Shown here piece after piece: positions 43,949-52,811 of a DNA stretch of 64,000 bases. Below the pieces are notes generated by a model. It saw nothing but the letters and a program-made list of their open reading frames with translations, had not been told where the DNA came from and did not search any database. Origin of the DNA: Terriglobia bacterium (GTDB lineage Bacteria > Acidobacteriota > Terriglobia > Versatilivoradales > Versatilivoraceae); NCBI GenBank assembly GCA_951813285.1, contig OX638355.1:3367136-3431135 (forward strand), in the 5' to 3' direction. The number at the start of each line of letters is the position of its first letter. Position 1 is the first letter of the stretch. A program made the translations under genes and the position numbers.

Positions 43949-44238
43949 TGCCGCTCCTTTGAAAGCAGGAATTCTATGGCTCGTCGGCTTGGCCGGTCAA
44001 GCGGGGTCCGTGTGGGGCTCCCCGGCAAGAGTAGTCGGCAAAAGTAGTCCTGTCGCCGTTTCCGGTTTCGTGATAAAGAAAGGGTGTCGGGCAGAGCGCC
44101 GAAGGGTTGCCGGCAACCCGGTCGTCCCCGTTGGCGCTGCTGGTTAAGGATAGGCCGGGCGCCGTGCTTCAGCAGGGTTGTCGGGGCCATACCGTTGCCG
44201 CTGGCAACCCATTCCGCAAATAAGGAGGACAAAGACCG

Positions 44239-44658
44239 ATGAAAACTTCGACCTGCCGAGTTGTCCGTTCCCTGAACCATCGCCGCAACTGGCTCAAAGC
44301 CGCCGGACTGGGAATAGTAGGCGCCGTCCTGGGCCGACCCCTTGCGGCCGCCGGAAAGCACGCCAAGAAGTCGGTGCAGCTCCACATCTATATCGAGGCC
44401 AAGGCCGGGAAGGGCAAAAAGCTGGAAAAACTCTACCGGGACGCCTATGTCCCCGCCATCAAGGTGCAGAAAGGCTTCCTCTCGACCCGCCTCCTGCGCC
44501 ATTACGAGTCTTCCACCATGTACGAGATCGACATCGCGTTCGAAACGGAAGCCCAACGGGCGACCTGGGCGGTTTCCAAGGAGCACCAGGAGGCCTGGCC
44601 CAAGATCGAGGCGGTTGGCGCCAAGATCACCTGGCAGGGCTTCGACGTGTTGGCTTGA
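44239..44658 (+). CDS. Tat-exported antibiotic biosynthesis monooxygenase-like (ABM) protein
   Basis: A 139-residue protein with an N-terminal twin-arginine-type leader (HRRNWLKAAGLGIVGAVLG) and then an ABM-like ferredoxin fold: QLHIYIEAKAGKGKKLEKLY, FLSTRLLRHYESSTMYEIDI, AFETEAQRATW. ABM domains are found in small cofactor-free oxygenases and heme-degrading enzymes; here no catalytic residue is certain. It precedes the GMC oxidoreductase gene by about 175 bases in the same direction and may be exported with it. Confidence 0.7.
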   Translation: MKTSTCRVVRSLNHRRNWLKAAGLGIVGAVLGRPLAAAGKHAKKSVQLHIYIEAKAGKGKKLEKLYRDAYVPAIKVQKGFLSTRLLRHYESSTMYEIDIAFETEAQRATWAVSKEHQEAWPKIEAVGAKITWQGFDVLA

Positions 44659-44833
44659 GTCGCCCTTCGGGCGTCCGGAAGCGTTTTCACGGATGTGTTT
44701 GCCGGCGATCTGAACCGGAATTTTGGCAAGAATCAGCTTCGCATAGCCTTGTCTCGGTGCGGCTTTTGGACGCTGCCTGGCAACGCCGGGAGGCCAGGTT
44801 TAATTTTTCACCCCGTTGTGCTTGAATAGCGCC

Positions 44834-46552
44834 ATGGCTCACATCAAGCAGACTCCCGAACAACACGAGGTGGTGGTGATCGGGTCGGGCGCGGGTGGTG
44901 GAACCGTCGCCCACGTCCTGACCCGAATGGGGATTCGGGTCACCTTGCTGGAAGCCGGCCCCATGCTGAACCCGCTGGCCGACTTCAAGGAGCACCTCTG
45001 GCCCCATGACGTGGATCATCGCGGCGCCGAGGAGGGCGGCGGCGTCTACTTCGGCCGCGGGGAGGCGTTCGGCCATTTCAACGCCAGCGCGGTCAAGGGT
45101 GGGTGGACCCTGGAGGGGGAACCCTACACCGTCGCCAGGGGCAGCGACTTCCTCTGGTTCCGGTCTCGCGTCGTTGGAGGACGGACCAACCACTACGGGC
45201 GGATCTCGCTGCGCTTCTCCGACTACGACTTCAACCCTCACGACCGGGACGGCCTGGGGGCCAACTGGCCCATCTCCTATGAAGACCTTGCTCCCTATTA
45301 CGACAAGGCCGAGGCCTTCATCGGAATCACCGGCACCAGGGAAGGGATCCGCAGCGCCCCCGACGGTGTCTTTCAGCCGCCACCGCCACCCAAGGCTCAT
45401 GAGTTGGTCATCCAGCAGGCCAGCCACAAGCTGGGAATACCCTGCATCGCCATGCGCAGGGCCGTGATCACGCGGCCGCTGAACGGGCGCCCCGCTTGCC
45501 ATTACTGTGGACAGTGCGGCCGCGGCTGCCTGACCGCCTCCAACTACTCTTCCAGCCAAGTTCAGATCTTTCCCGCCCTGGAGACGGGCAAGCTCAAGAT
45601 CATCCACTCGGCCATGGCGCGGGAAATTCTGACCGACGCCCGCGGCAGGGCCAGCGGGGTGGTCTACATCGACAAGAAGAGCCGCACGGAAAAGCGCATC
45701 GACTGCCGGGTGGTGGTGGTGGCGGCCAGTGCCTGCGAGTCGGCCCGCCTGCTCTTGAACTCCAGGTCCGGACTCTTTCCCAACGGCTTGGCCAACGGCT
45801 CGGGCACGGTAGGCCGTTTTCTCATGGATACGGTGGGGCTGGGCATGGCGGGCTACGTCCCCAGCCTGGAGAACCTGCCCCGATACAACACCGACGGGAT
45901 GAGCGGGGCCCACCTCTACATGCCCTGGTGGCAGTGGGAGGATCAGGGTCGATTGGGGTTCCCGCGGGGATACCACATCGAAATCGGAGGGGGCTACAAC
46001 ATGCCCCGGGTGGGGGACTTTCACGGCGCGGCCCGACGGCATGGCTACGGCAGGAAGCTTAAGGAGCAGGTGCGGAAAGAATATGGGGCCTTCGTCCGAT
46101 TCGCGGGTCGGGGCGAGATGATTCCCAACAACTTGAGCTACTGCGAGATCGATCCCGAGGTGGTGGATCGGTGGGGCATCCCGGTGCTGCGCTTTCACTT
46201 CAAGTGGTCCGACTATGAATGGAAGCAGGCCAGGCACATGGAGAAGACCTTTGCAGCTCTCATCGAAAGCATGGGCGGCAAGGTGATTGGGTTGACCAGC
46301 CATTTCGATCGCCACGGTATCTCGGTGCCCGGGACCATCATTCACGAGGTGGGGACGGTTCGGATGGGGGACAATCCGCAAAACTCCGTGCTGAACGGCT
46401 TCTGTCAGTCTCACGAGGTCGAGAATCTGTTGGTCTGCGACGGCGGCACCTTCGTGAGCAACCCCGACAAGAACCCCACCCTGACCATCAACGCCCTGGC
46501 CTGGAGAGCTTCCGACTATCTGGCCGAGGAAATGAGGAAGGGAAATGTCTGA
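44834..46552 (+). CDS. GMC-family FAD oxidoreductase, large subunit
   Basis: A 572-residue flavoprotein from ATG 44834. FAD-binding GSGAGGG (residues 17-23) opens the Rossmann fold; GMC marks follow: FLWFRSRVVGGRTNHYGRIS, the Cys-rich CHYCGQCGRGC segment (about 225-233), and the C-terminal active-site motif HEVGTVRMGD with CDGGTFVSNPDKNPTLTINA. It matches gluconate 2-dehydrogenase/choline-type large subunits, which oxidise sugars or alcohols and pass electrons to a membrane cytochrome. The next gene overlaps it by 8 bases and encodes the usual small subunit. The substrate is unknown; no cytochrome c subunit is adjacent. Confidence 0.93.
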   Translation: MAHIKQTPEQHEVVVIGSGAGGGTVAHVLTRMGIRVTLLEAGPMLNPLADFKEHLWPHDVDHRGAEEGGGVYFGRGEAFGHFNASAVKGGWTLEGEPYTVARGSDFLWFRSRVVGGRTNHYGRISLRFSDYDFNPHDRDGLGANWPISYEDLAPYYDKAEAFIGITGTREGIRSAPDGVFQPPPPPKAHELVIQQASHKLGIPCIAMRRAVITRPLNGRPACHYCGQCGRGCLTASNYSSSQVQIFPALETGKLKIIHSAMAREILTDARGRASGVVYIDKKSRTEKRIDCRVVVVAASACESARLLLNSRSGLFPNGLANGSGTVGRFLMDTVGLGMAGYVPSLENLPRYNTDGMSGAHLYMPWWQWEDQGRLGFPRGYHIEIGGGYNMPRVGDFHGAARRHGYGRKLKEQVRKEYGAFVRFAGRGEMIPNNLSYCEIDPEVVDRWGIPVLRFHFKWSDYEWKQARHMEKTFAALIESMGGKVIGLTSHFDRHGISVPGTIIHEVGTVRMGDNPQNSVLNGFCQSHEVENLLVCDGGTFVSNPDKNPTLTINALAWRASDYLAEEMRKGNV

Positions 46553-47264
46553 GCATCCCCCGGAATCGGAGATCCGGCGCCCGCTGACTCGGCGGCAGAT
46601 GCTGGAGAAGATCGCCCTGGCCCTGACGGCCACCGGGGCGGCTCCCTTCGAGTTCGCCTGGGGGGAGCATGTGCATCAAGCGGCTCGGGAAGAAAAGGGA
46701 GAGACCGGAGCCTACCAGCCCAAGTTGTTCAAGCCCCACGAATACCGGACCATCCGGCGGCTGGCCGAGCTGATCATTCCGGCCGACGAGCATTCGGGAA
46801 GCGCCGTCGATGGGGGGGCTCCCGAGTTCATCGACCTGCTGTGCAGCCAGAACCCGGAGCTGGCGGACATCTACACCGGAGGACTGCTCTGGCTGGATGC
46901 GCAGACGCGCCGGCAACACGGCGCCACCTTTGTGGATGCCACCGAGGCGCAGCAAGCCTCCCTGCTGGATCGCCTGGTCGAGGAGGGAGATCCTGAAAAA
47001 ATGGAGGCAGCCCGGGCCACCCGATATGGCGCCTCCGAGGATTACCAGGGGTTCAGCACCTACCGCATTGATCCTGTTTCGGATCTTGCCCCCGGAGTTC
47101 GGTTTTTCGAATGGTTGCGCAAAATGACCGTCGACGCCTTCTACACCAGCCCCATCGGTATCGAGGATGTGGGTTACCAGGGCAACCGGGCCGTCGGTCA
47201 ATACGAAGTGCCTGAATCCATCATCCAGGAAGCCCTGCGCCGGAGCCCGTTTGGAGGCGCGTGA
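46545..47264 (+). CDS. Gluconate 2-dehydrogenase subunit 3-like protein
   Basis: A 239-residue protein with a Tat leader (TRRQMLEKIALALTATGAAP). The conserved part, FKPHEYRTIRRLAELIIPAD (residues ~62-81) and EHSGSAVDGGAPEFIDLL, is that of subunit 3, which helps export and stabilise the GMC flavoprotein by hitch-hiking through Tat. It overlaps the preceding oxidoreductase gene by 8 bases, confirming the pairing. Confidence 0.9.
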   Translation: MSEHPPESEIRRPLTRRQMLEKIALALTATGAAPFEFAWGEHVHQAAREEKGETGAYQPKLFKPHEYRTIRRLAELIIPADEHSGSAVDGGAPEFIDLLCSQNPELADIYTGGLLWLDAQTRRQHGATFVDATEAQQASLLDRLVEEGDPEKMEAARATRYGASEDYQGFSTYRIDPVSDLAPGVRFFEWLRKMTVDAFYTSPIGIEDVGYQGNRAVGQYEVPESIIQEALRRSPFGGA

Positions 47265-47315
47265 GGAAGCCTCTCCTCGTCCAATCCGGAACAATCTTGA
47301 TCACACCGGGCCCGG

Positions 47316-47339
47316 CCCGGTGAGAAATGCGGGTTAACC
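47316..47339 (+). repeat. Third copy of the GTGAGAAATGCGGGTTAA repeat
   Basis: CCCGGTGAGAAATGCGGGTTAA lies just before the aminotransferase ATG (47340), preceded by a GC-rich palindrome-like run (CCGGGCCCGGCCCGG). The same block occurs at 7657-7678 and in reverse at 7432-7451. Being right up against a start codon, it could carry a regulatory function, though no ribosome binding site is visible in it. Confidence 0.6.
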
Positions 47340-48701
47340 ATGTCTCCTACCCTTATTGCCGGTAACGACGTTCGACACCTGATGCTGGATCTCCAGCAGA
47401 TGAAGGTCTTTTCAGCCAATCCCTTGATCATCCGGGAAGCCCGGGGGGTGTACCTGACGGATGTGGACGGCAAACGCTACATCGACGGCGTTTCCGGGAT
47501 CTACGTGGTCAATATCGGTCACGGAAACGAGCACGTCATCGAGGCCGTCCGCAAGCAGCAGGAAAGGGTCAGCTTCGTGGCGCCGCTGCACGCGGTTTCG
47601 GACACCACCGTGCGATTCGCCAAGAAGCTGACCGAAATCACCCCTGAGGGTCTCAACACCGTCAAGCTGGTCAGCGGGGGCTCGGAAGCCACCGAGTCGG
47701 CCCTCAAGTTTGCCCGCCAGTACCACCGCCAGAGCGACAACCCGGCCAAGTACAAGGTGATTGCCAACTACCTGGGCTACCACGGGGGGACCATGGGGGC
47801 CATGTCCGCCTCCGGGCTGGGCGGACCGCGCAAGGCGGTGTTCGGACCCTTTCTCAGCGGCTTCGTGCATATTCCACCGCCCGCTTGCTTTCCCGGACCG
47901 TTCGATCTGGCCGGCTCCAGTTGCAGCCACCCCGGCGCCGCCATGCTGGAATATACGATCCGGCATGAAGGCCCCGAGTCGGTGGCGGCTTTCATCCTGG
48001 AGCCCATCAGCAACACCGGAGGCCTTGTCGTCCCTCCCCCGGAGTACTTTCAGGAGGTGCGGGAGATCTGTTCCCGATACGACGTTCTCTTGATCTATGA
48101 CGAGATCATCACGGGCATGGGCCGGACCGGAAGCTGGTTTGCGGCACAAACCTTCGGGGTCGCCCCCGATATTCTGTGCGCCGGCAAGGGACTCGCCAGC
48201 GGGTACGCGCCCCTGGCCGCCATGATCGCCAGAGACGAGCTGCACTATTCCGCCTTCTGGGGCGAGGAGAGCCAGAACATCAGCTTCGCTCACGGGCATA
48301 CCTTCGGGGGCAACCCCATTGCCACGGCCGCGGGCCTGGCGGTCATCGAGGTGATCGAGAAGGAGGATTTGATTCCCAAGGGAGCACTGGTGGGCCGCCA
48401 CATCCGCAAGAGGCTCCGGGAGCAGATCGGGGCCCTGGGGATTCTGGGCGAGGTTCGGGGTAGAGGTGCTCTCAGTTGCGTGGAGTTCGTGGAGGACATG
48501 GACACCGGCAAACCCTTTGCCGACGAACGGCGCTTCGGCAAGCAGGTGGAGAAGCGATTGATCGAGCACGGATTGATCCTGCGCTGCGACCCGCACTGGA
48601 TCGGCCTGGCCCCCCCGCTGACCATGACGGTGGAGCAGGCCGACGAAATGGTCGAGGTCTTCGCCAAAGCGGTCGGCGAAGAGCTAAGGGAAGGGCGCTA
48701 A
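47340..48701 (+). CDS. Class III (acetylornithine/omega) aminotransferase
   Basis: A 453-residue fold-type I PLP enzyme. The class III pattern is clear: NPLIIREARGVYLTDVDGKR, SGGSEATESALKFARQYHRQ, ILEPISNTGGLVVPP, LLIYDEIITGMGRTGSWFA and the PLP Lys283 in ILCAGKGLASGYAP. Substrates in the class include beta-alanine, taurine, GABA and acetylornithine; here the amino donor is unknown. The stop lies 4 bases before the lhgO start, so both are made from one transcript, suggesting the aminotransferase produces a 2-oxo acid whose side product is handled by that oxidase. Confidence 0.93.
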   Translation: MSPTLIAGNDVRHLMLDLQQMKVFSANPLIIREARGVYLTDVDGKRYIDGVSGIYVVNIGHGNEHVIEAVRKQQERVSFVAPLHAVSDTTVRFAKKLTEITPEGLNTVKLVSGGSEATESALKFARQYHRQSDNPAKYKVIANYLGYHGGTMGAMSASGLGGPRKAVFGPFLSGFVHIPPPACFPGPFDLAGSSCSHPGAAMLEYTIRHEGPESVAAFILEPISNTGGLVVPPPEYFQEVREICSRYDVLLIYDEIITGMGRTGSWFAAQTFGVAPDILCAGKGLASGYAPLAAMIARDELHYSAFWGEESQNISFAHGHTFGGNPIATAAGLAVIEVIEKEDLIPKGALVGRHIRKRLREQIGALGILGEVRGRGALSCVEFVEDMDTGKPFADERRFGKQVEKRLIEHGLILRCDPHWIGLAPPLTMTVEQADEMVEVFAKAVGEELREGR

Positions 48702-48705
48702 GCCA

Positions 48706-49908
48706 ATGGAGCGAGCAGAGGTCATCATTGTAGGAGGCGGCATTGTGGGCTTGGCCACCGCCTACGATCTCACCCGGAGATTCCCCGGAAAGCGGGTGCT
48801 GGTGCTGGAAAAGGAAACGGCAGTGGCCCGGCACCAGACGGGACGCAATTCCGGGGTGCTCCACTCCGGGGTTTACTACCAGCCCGGTTCCCTCAAGGCC
48901 CGCAACTGCCTGGAAGGCAAGCGCATTCTGCAGGAATTCTGCGACCGGCAGGGCATTCCCTACGCCCTTTGCGGGAAGGTCATAGTAGCCGTCAAGGAGG
49001 AGGAACTTCCCCGCCTGGAGGGCATTTATCGAAACGGGCAGGCCAACGGCGTGCGCTGCACCCAGGTGGGTGCGGAGCGGCTCAAGGAGTTGGAGCCGGC
49101 CGTTCGCGGCATCCGTGCCATACACGTTCCCGATGCCGGCATCATCGATTACACCCAGGTATCCGAGGCCCTGGCTCGGTGCCTGCTGGAACGCGGAGGG
49201 GCGGTGATTACCAATAGCCGGGTGAACGCCATTACCTCCAATGCCTCCAAGGTGAGGGTGAGGACCGCTCAGGGCGAGACGTTCGAGGCCGGCTACGTGG
49301 TGAATTGCACCGGGTTGCAGTCCGACCGGGTGGCCAGGCTCAGCGGGACCCGGCCCGAGGCCAGGATCGTGCCCTTTCGCGGAGAATACTATGAGCTCAA
49401 GCCGGAAGCTCACCATCTGTGCCGCGGCCTGATCTATCCGGTGCCCGATCCCAGCTTCCCCTTCCTGGGCGTCCACTTCACCCGAATGATCGGCGGGGGA
49501 GTGGAATGCGGACCCAACGCCGTCCTGGCCTTCGCTCGGGAGGGTTATCGAATCACCGATGTGAACCTGCGGGACTTGTTCGAGTCGTTGACCTATCCGG
49601 GGTTTCTGAGGATGGCCCGGAAATACTGGCGGGTGGGCGTGGAGGAAATGTGGCGCTCCATCAGCAAGAAAGCCTTCGTGAAAGCCCTGCAGCGACTGGT
49701 GCCGGAGATCGCCGCCCGCGACCTCAGCCCCGCGCCGGCGGGTATCAGGGCGCAAGCGCTCAGCCCCCGGGGGAGCCTGGTCTATGACTTCGATATCCGG
49801 GAGACGCCTCGAGTCCTGAACGTGTGCAACGCTCCCTCACCGGCGGCCACTGCCTGCCTGAACATCGGCCGGCTGGTTGTGGACCGCTTGGCCCGGCGTT
49901 TCGAGTGA
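48706..49908 (+). CDS. lhgO: L-2-hydroxyglutarate oxidase
   Basis: A 400-residue FAD enzyme: GGGIVGLATAYDLTRRFP (FAD loop, residues 9-25), KETAVARHQTGRNSGVLHSG, YYQPGSLKARNCLEGKR, PDPSFPFLGVHFTRMIGGG, VECGPNAVLAFAREGY. These are the L2HGDH/LhgO signatures; the enzyme oxidises L-2-hydroxyglutarate to 2-oxoglutarate and gives electrons to quinone. It is coupled to the aminotransferase gene. The remaining 2-hydroxyglutarate link in the window is the transhydrogenase-like gene at 62159-63436. Confidence 0.92.
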   Translation: MERAEVIIVGGGIVGLATAYDLTRRFPGKRVLVLEKETAVARHQTGRNSGVLHSGVYYQPGSLKARNCLEGKRILQEFCDRQGIPYALCGKVIVAVKEEELPRLEGIYRNGQANGVRCTQVGAERLKELEPAVRGIRAIHVPDAGIIDYTQVSEALARCLLERGGAVITNSRVNAITSNASKVRVRTAQGETFEAGYVVNCTGLQSDRVARLSGTRPEARIVPFRGEYYELKPEAHHLCRGLIYPVPDPSFPFLGVHFTRMIGGGVECGPNAVLAFAREGYRITDVNLRDLFESLTYPGFLRMARKYWRVGVEEMWRSISKKAFVKALQRLVPEIAARDLSPAPAGIRAQALSPRGSLVYDFDIRETPRVLNVCNAPSPAATACLNIGRLVVDRLARRFE

Positions 49909-50263
49909 TGGAAATGCGGGCCCGTCCGGGCACCAGTTCGACCCGCTGCTTGGCGGTCGGTTCTCCCCCACCTCCTGATTTCCAGAGATAATTCACATCG
50001 ATGCACAGGATATACAGGATTGGTTTCTTGCAGTCCGGTGTCTTGTAATCCTGGGTATCCGCAAGTCCTCAACGGATTATCGACTGAGCCAACTTCTCGT
50101 GCAGGAATCTCTCATCCTGCTCATCCTGTGCATCCTGTATATCGATGTAAATAAAATATCGATCCGCAGCGACGGTCCGGGATCCCCTCCCTATCAGCCT
50201 TCGCCTGACAGCTTGGATTCTGGAAATTACCCTCAAGAGGGAGTGGTTGGCGGCTGCTTCCCA
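49909..50263. other. Intergenic region with an inverted-repeat element
   Basis: No gene is visible in these 355 bases between the convergent lhgO and PBP genes. The middle (49995-50150) is a copy of dispersed inverted-repeat family 2, also found at 57161-57307. The rest is plain spacer. Confidence 0.6.
49995..50150. repeat. Dispersed inverted-repeat element family 2, copy 1
   Basis: Arms ACATCGATGCACAGGATATA and its complement TATCGATGT/ATCCTGTGCATCCTG bound a core that contains CTTGTAATCCTGGGTATCCG and CTTCTCGTGCAG. The copy at 57161-57307 has the same ends (ACATGGATGCA...TGCATCCATGT) and core blocks (CTTGCAATCCTGAGCATCCG, CTTCTCGTGCAG) with many differences. Short hairpin-forming elements like this are probably non-coding, mobile or regulatory. 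Confidence 0.65.
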
Positions 50264-52777
50264 TCAGAAAATTTTCGAGAAAATTCTCTTGAAGCGGTTG
50301 GTCTTCTTGGAGGGGGGCTGTGCCGGCTGTTCCGTTTCGTCCTGGGTGGCTCCGGCCTCATTGCTCAGTTGGCGCTGGTCGTAGAGCCATTCGTGCGCGG
50401 AGTGGCTGCAGCGCTGCGTCGGCTCGCTGCCGGCGATATAGTGCTCGTAGATGACACTGTCACATTGGGGCGTGGCCAGCAGGCCGGTCTCTTCGTCGAT
50501 GTGGACCCGAACCATGCCTTCCTCCGGCGCCTGGAATTCATCCTCGGCCAGCCAGGGTTCAAGCTCGGTCGCCTGCTTCATGAACTCCGTCCAGATGGGC
50601 AGGGCCGAGGTGGAGCCCTCCAGCATCAGCTCCCGATTGTCGTCGATACCCACCCAGACGATGCAGAGCAGACCGCTGGTGTATCCGGCAAACCAGCCGT
50701 CATGGGAGGTTCCGGTCTTGCCTGCCGCCGGCTTCCGAAACCCCATCAGTCGAGCCCGGATGCCGGTGCCCCGGTTGATCACCCCTTCCATCAGGTTGGT
50801 CATGAGGTAGGCCACCCGCGGGTCGACAACCTCTTCGGAGAAAATCTCCGAGCTGAAGATGACCTCGCCGTCACCATTGACCACGTCGCGGATAATCCGA
50901 GGCTCCACGCGAATGCCCTGGTTGGCGAAGATGGTAAAGGCTCCCGCCATCTCGAGCGGGGTGACCTCGTAGGATCCCAGGGCGGCCGCCGGAGTGGCCA
51001 GGATGCGGTCGTTCATGCCGGCCGATATCGCCAGATCGACCACCTTCTGCCAACCGATCATTTCGGCGAACTTTATGGTGGCCACGTTGAGGGACTTGGT
51101 GAGAGCCCGTCGCAGGGTCACCGGCCCGAAGAATTTTGCCCCGTAATTGTTGGGTTCGTAGGGCTCCTCGTTGAAGTTGAAGACTGTCTTGATGTCTTCC
51201 ACCATGGTCGAGGGCGTGACCAGGGGTTCGGTGTGTTCGATGGCCGAGTTGATCGCAGCCGCGAAGACGAAGGGCTTGAAGATGGAGCCGGGTTGCCGCT
51301 TGGCGTAAGTCACCCGGTTCAACTGGCTGGTCCCGTAGTCCCGGCCGCCCACCAGGGCTCGAATCTCTCCGGTAACGGCATCCAGGGCAATCAGGCAGAC
51401 TTGCACCCGGTCATCGGGAGGGATCTCGTACCTGGGGTGGGTGGTCGGATCCCATCTGGCCCTGGGGCCGCGCCGCTTCCGGTGGGCCCGATTTTGATCG
51501 GCCAGGTCGGCACCGTCCCGCACGACCTGGTAGGCAATGGACTGCAGGTCGGCGTCCAGGGTGGTGTAGACCTTGTAGCGCTTGGTGAGCAACTCCTCAT
51601 CGGAATAGGACTGCAGGAGGCGGTCCTTGAGCATGTCCACGAAGTAGGGGGCGTCGTTCTGGTCGACGCTGTGGGGAGCGACCTCCAACGGGGCCTTTAC
51701 GGCAGCCTGATACTGTTCCGGGGTGATGCTGCCGGTCTCCAGCATGGCCATCAACACCACGTTTCGGCGCCTCACGGCTCTTTCCGGGCGTCTGGTGGGG
51801 CTGTAGCGGTTGGGGGATTGAATCAGTCCCGCCAGCAGGGCGGCTTCCGGCAGGTTGAGGTCCTTGATGTCCTTGTTGAAGTAGGCGGTGGCGGCCTCTC
51901 CGAAACCGTTGATACTGAAGGAACCGCTCTGTCCCAGGTAGATGTCGTTGGAGTAGAGGGTGAAAATTTCCTCCTTGGACAGGCGTGTCTCCAGGATGGC
52001 CGACATGTAGATCTCTTTGGCCTTGCGGATGACCCGTCTCTCCCGAGTCAACCAGAAGCTGGAAGATCGAACCAACTGCTGGGTGATGGTGCTGGCCCCC
52101 CGTTCAAATCCCCCCAATGCCACGCTCACCAGGGCGATGGGATCGAAGCCGTAGTGTGAGAAGAAGCGGCGGTCCTCGATCGCCAGCACGGCGTCCCTGA
52201 GCACCTGTGGGATTTCCCGGTACTCGATCAGCCGTCGCTTTTCACGGCTCTTGTCGAACAGGTGTGTGATCAGCCGGGGTTCCAGGTCGTAGAATTCCAG
52301 CAGGCTCCGGTCGGCCAGGGAGACAATGTGCTCGATGCCGTCCTTGTCGAACTCGATCCGGACCGTCGCGGCGCTCCCCCCGTAGGCATGATCCGACGGA
52401 TAGATTTGCAGTCCTTCTCCGGCTACAGCGTAGTGCCCCTGCGCACCCTCCTCAGGTTGGTTCGGGCTGTACCCAGCAGCCTCCAGGTAGCCCTTGATCT
52501 GGGAAAGGCCGATGGGTTGGCCGGGATAGATCTCCAGGGGAGCGGCGTAGACCTTGGCCGTATTGAGAAAAATCTCACCGGAAATCTTACGGTCGATTTG
52601 GCGGGAAAACTGCTGGTAGGTGTCGATCAGCACAAAACTGACCGCGACGAATGCGAAGATTCCGAGAGTCAGCAACACCTTGGACCATGTCGAACAAAAC
52701 CAGGGCCAGTGCCACCACCTGGCCTTGACTTTTTTTCTCGTGGGCTTTTTTCTCTTGAACCGGACCATGGTTGACAT
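50264..52777 (-). CDS. Class A penicillin-binding protein (PBP1 type)
   Basis: An 837-residue bifunctional murein synthase with a cytoplasmic basic N terminus, one membrane helix (about 35-55, KVLLTLGIFAFVAVSFVLID), an extended UB2H-like region, the GT51 glycosyltransferase domain (AIEDRRFFSHYGFDP, GASTITQQLVRSSSFWLTRE, KEEIFTLYSNDIYLGQ), and the transpeptidase with active-site Ser in PGSIFKPF (Ser498, Lys501), TKSLNVA and KTGTSHDGW. It polymerises and crosslinks peptidoglycan. Its PBP1b-like N terminus with a positively charged tail is normal. It points away from the MoxR locus. Confidence 0.96.
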   Translation of the reverse strand: MSTMVRFKRKKPTRKKVKARWWHWPWFCSTWSKVLLTLGIFAFVAVSFVLIDTYQQFSRQIDRKISGEIFLNTAKVYAAPLEIYPGQPIGLSQIKGYLEAAGYSPNQPEEGAQGHYAVAGEGLQIYPSDHAYGGSAATVRIEFDKDGIEHIVSLADRSLLEFYDLEPRLITHLFDKSREKRRLIEYREIPQVLRDAVLAIEDRRFFSHYGFDPIALVSVALGGFERGASTITQQLVRSSSFWLTRERRVIRKAKEIYMSAILETRLSKEEIFTLYSNDIYLGQSGSFSINGFGEAATAYFNKDIKDLNLPEAALLAGLIQSPNRYSPTRRPERAVRRRNVVLMAMLETGSITPEQYQAAVKAPLEVAPHSVDQNDAPYFVDMLKDRLLQSYSDEELLTKRYKVYTTLDADLQSIAYQVVRDGADLADQNRAHRKRRGPRARWDPTTHPRYEIPPDDRVQVCLIALDAVTGEIRALVGGRDYGTSQLNRVTYAKRQPGSIFKPFVFAAAINSAIEHTEPLVTPSTMVEDIKTVFNFNEEPYEPNNYGAKFFGPVTLRRALTKSLNVATIKFAEMIGWQKVVDLAISAGMNDRILATPAAALGSYEVTPLEMAGAFTIFANQGIRVEPRIIRDVVNGDGEVIFSSEIFSEEVVDPRVAYLMTNLMEGVINRGTGIRARLMGFRKPAAGKTGTSHDGWFAGYTSGLLCIVWVGIDDNRELMLEGSTSALPIWTEFMKQATELEPWLAEDEFQAPEEGMVRVHIDEETGLLATPQCDSVIYEHYIAGSEPTQRCSHSAHEWLYDQRQLSNEAGATQDETEQPAQPPSKKTNRFKRIFSKIF

Positions 52778-52811
52778 TTTCCTTTTCAGGCGACTGGATG
52801 TGGTTCAAAGA

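Noticed and set aside
50099-52159. 686-residue open frame on the plus strand
   Set aside because: It is the reverse of the penicillin-binding protein; low-complexity Gly/Val-rich composition and no domain pattern.
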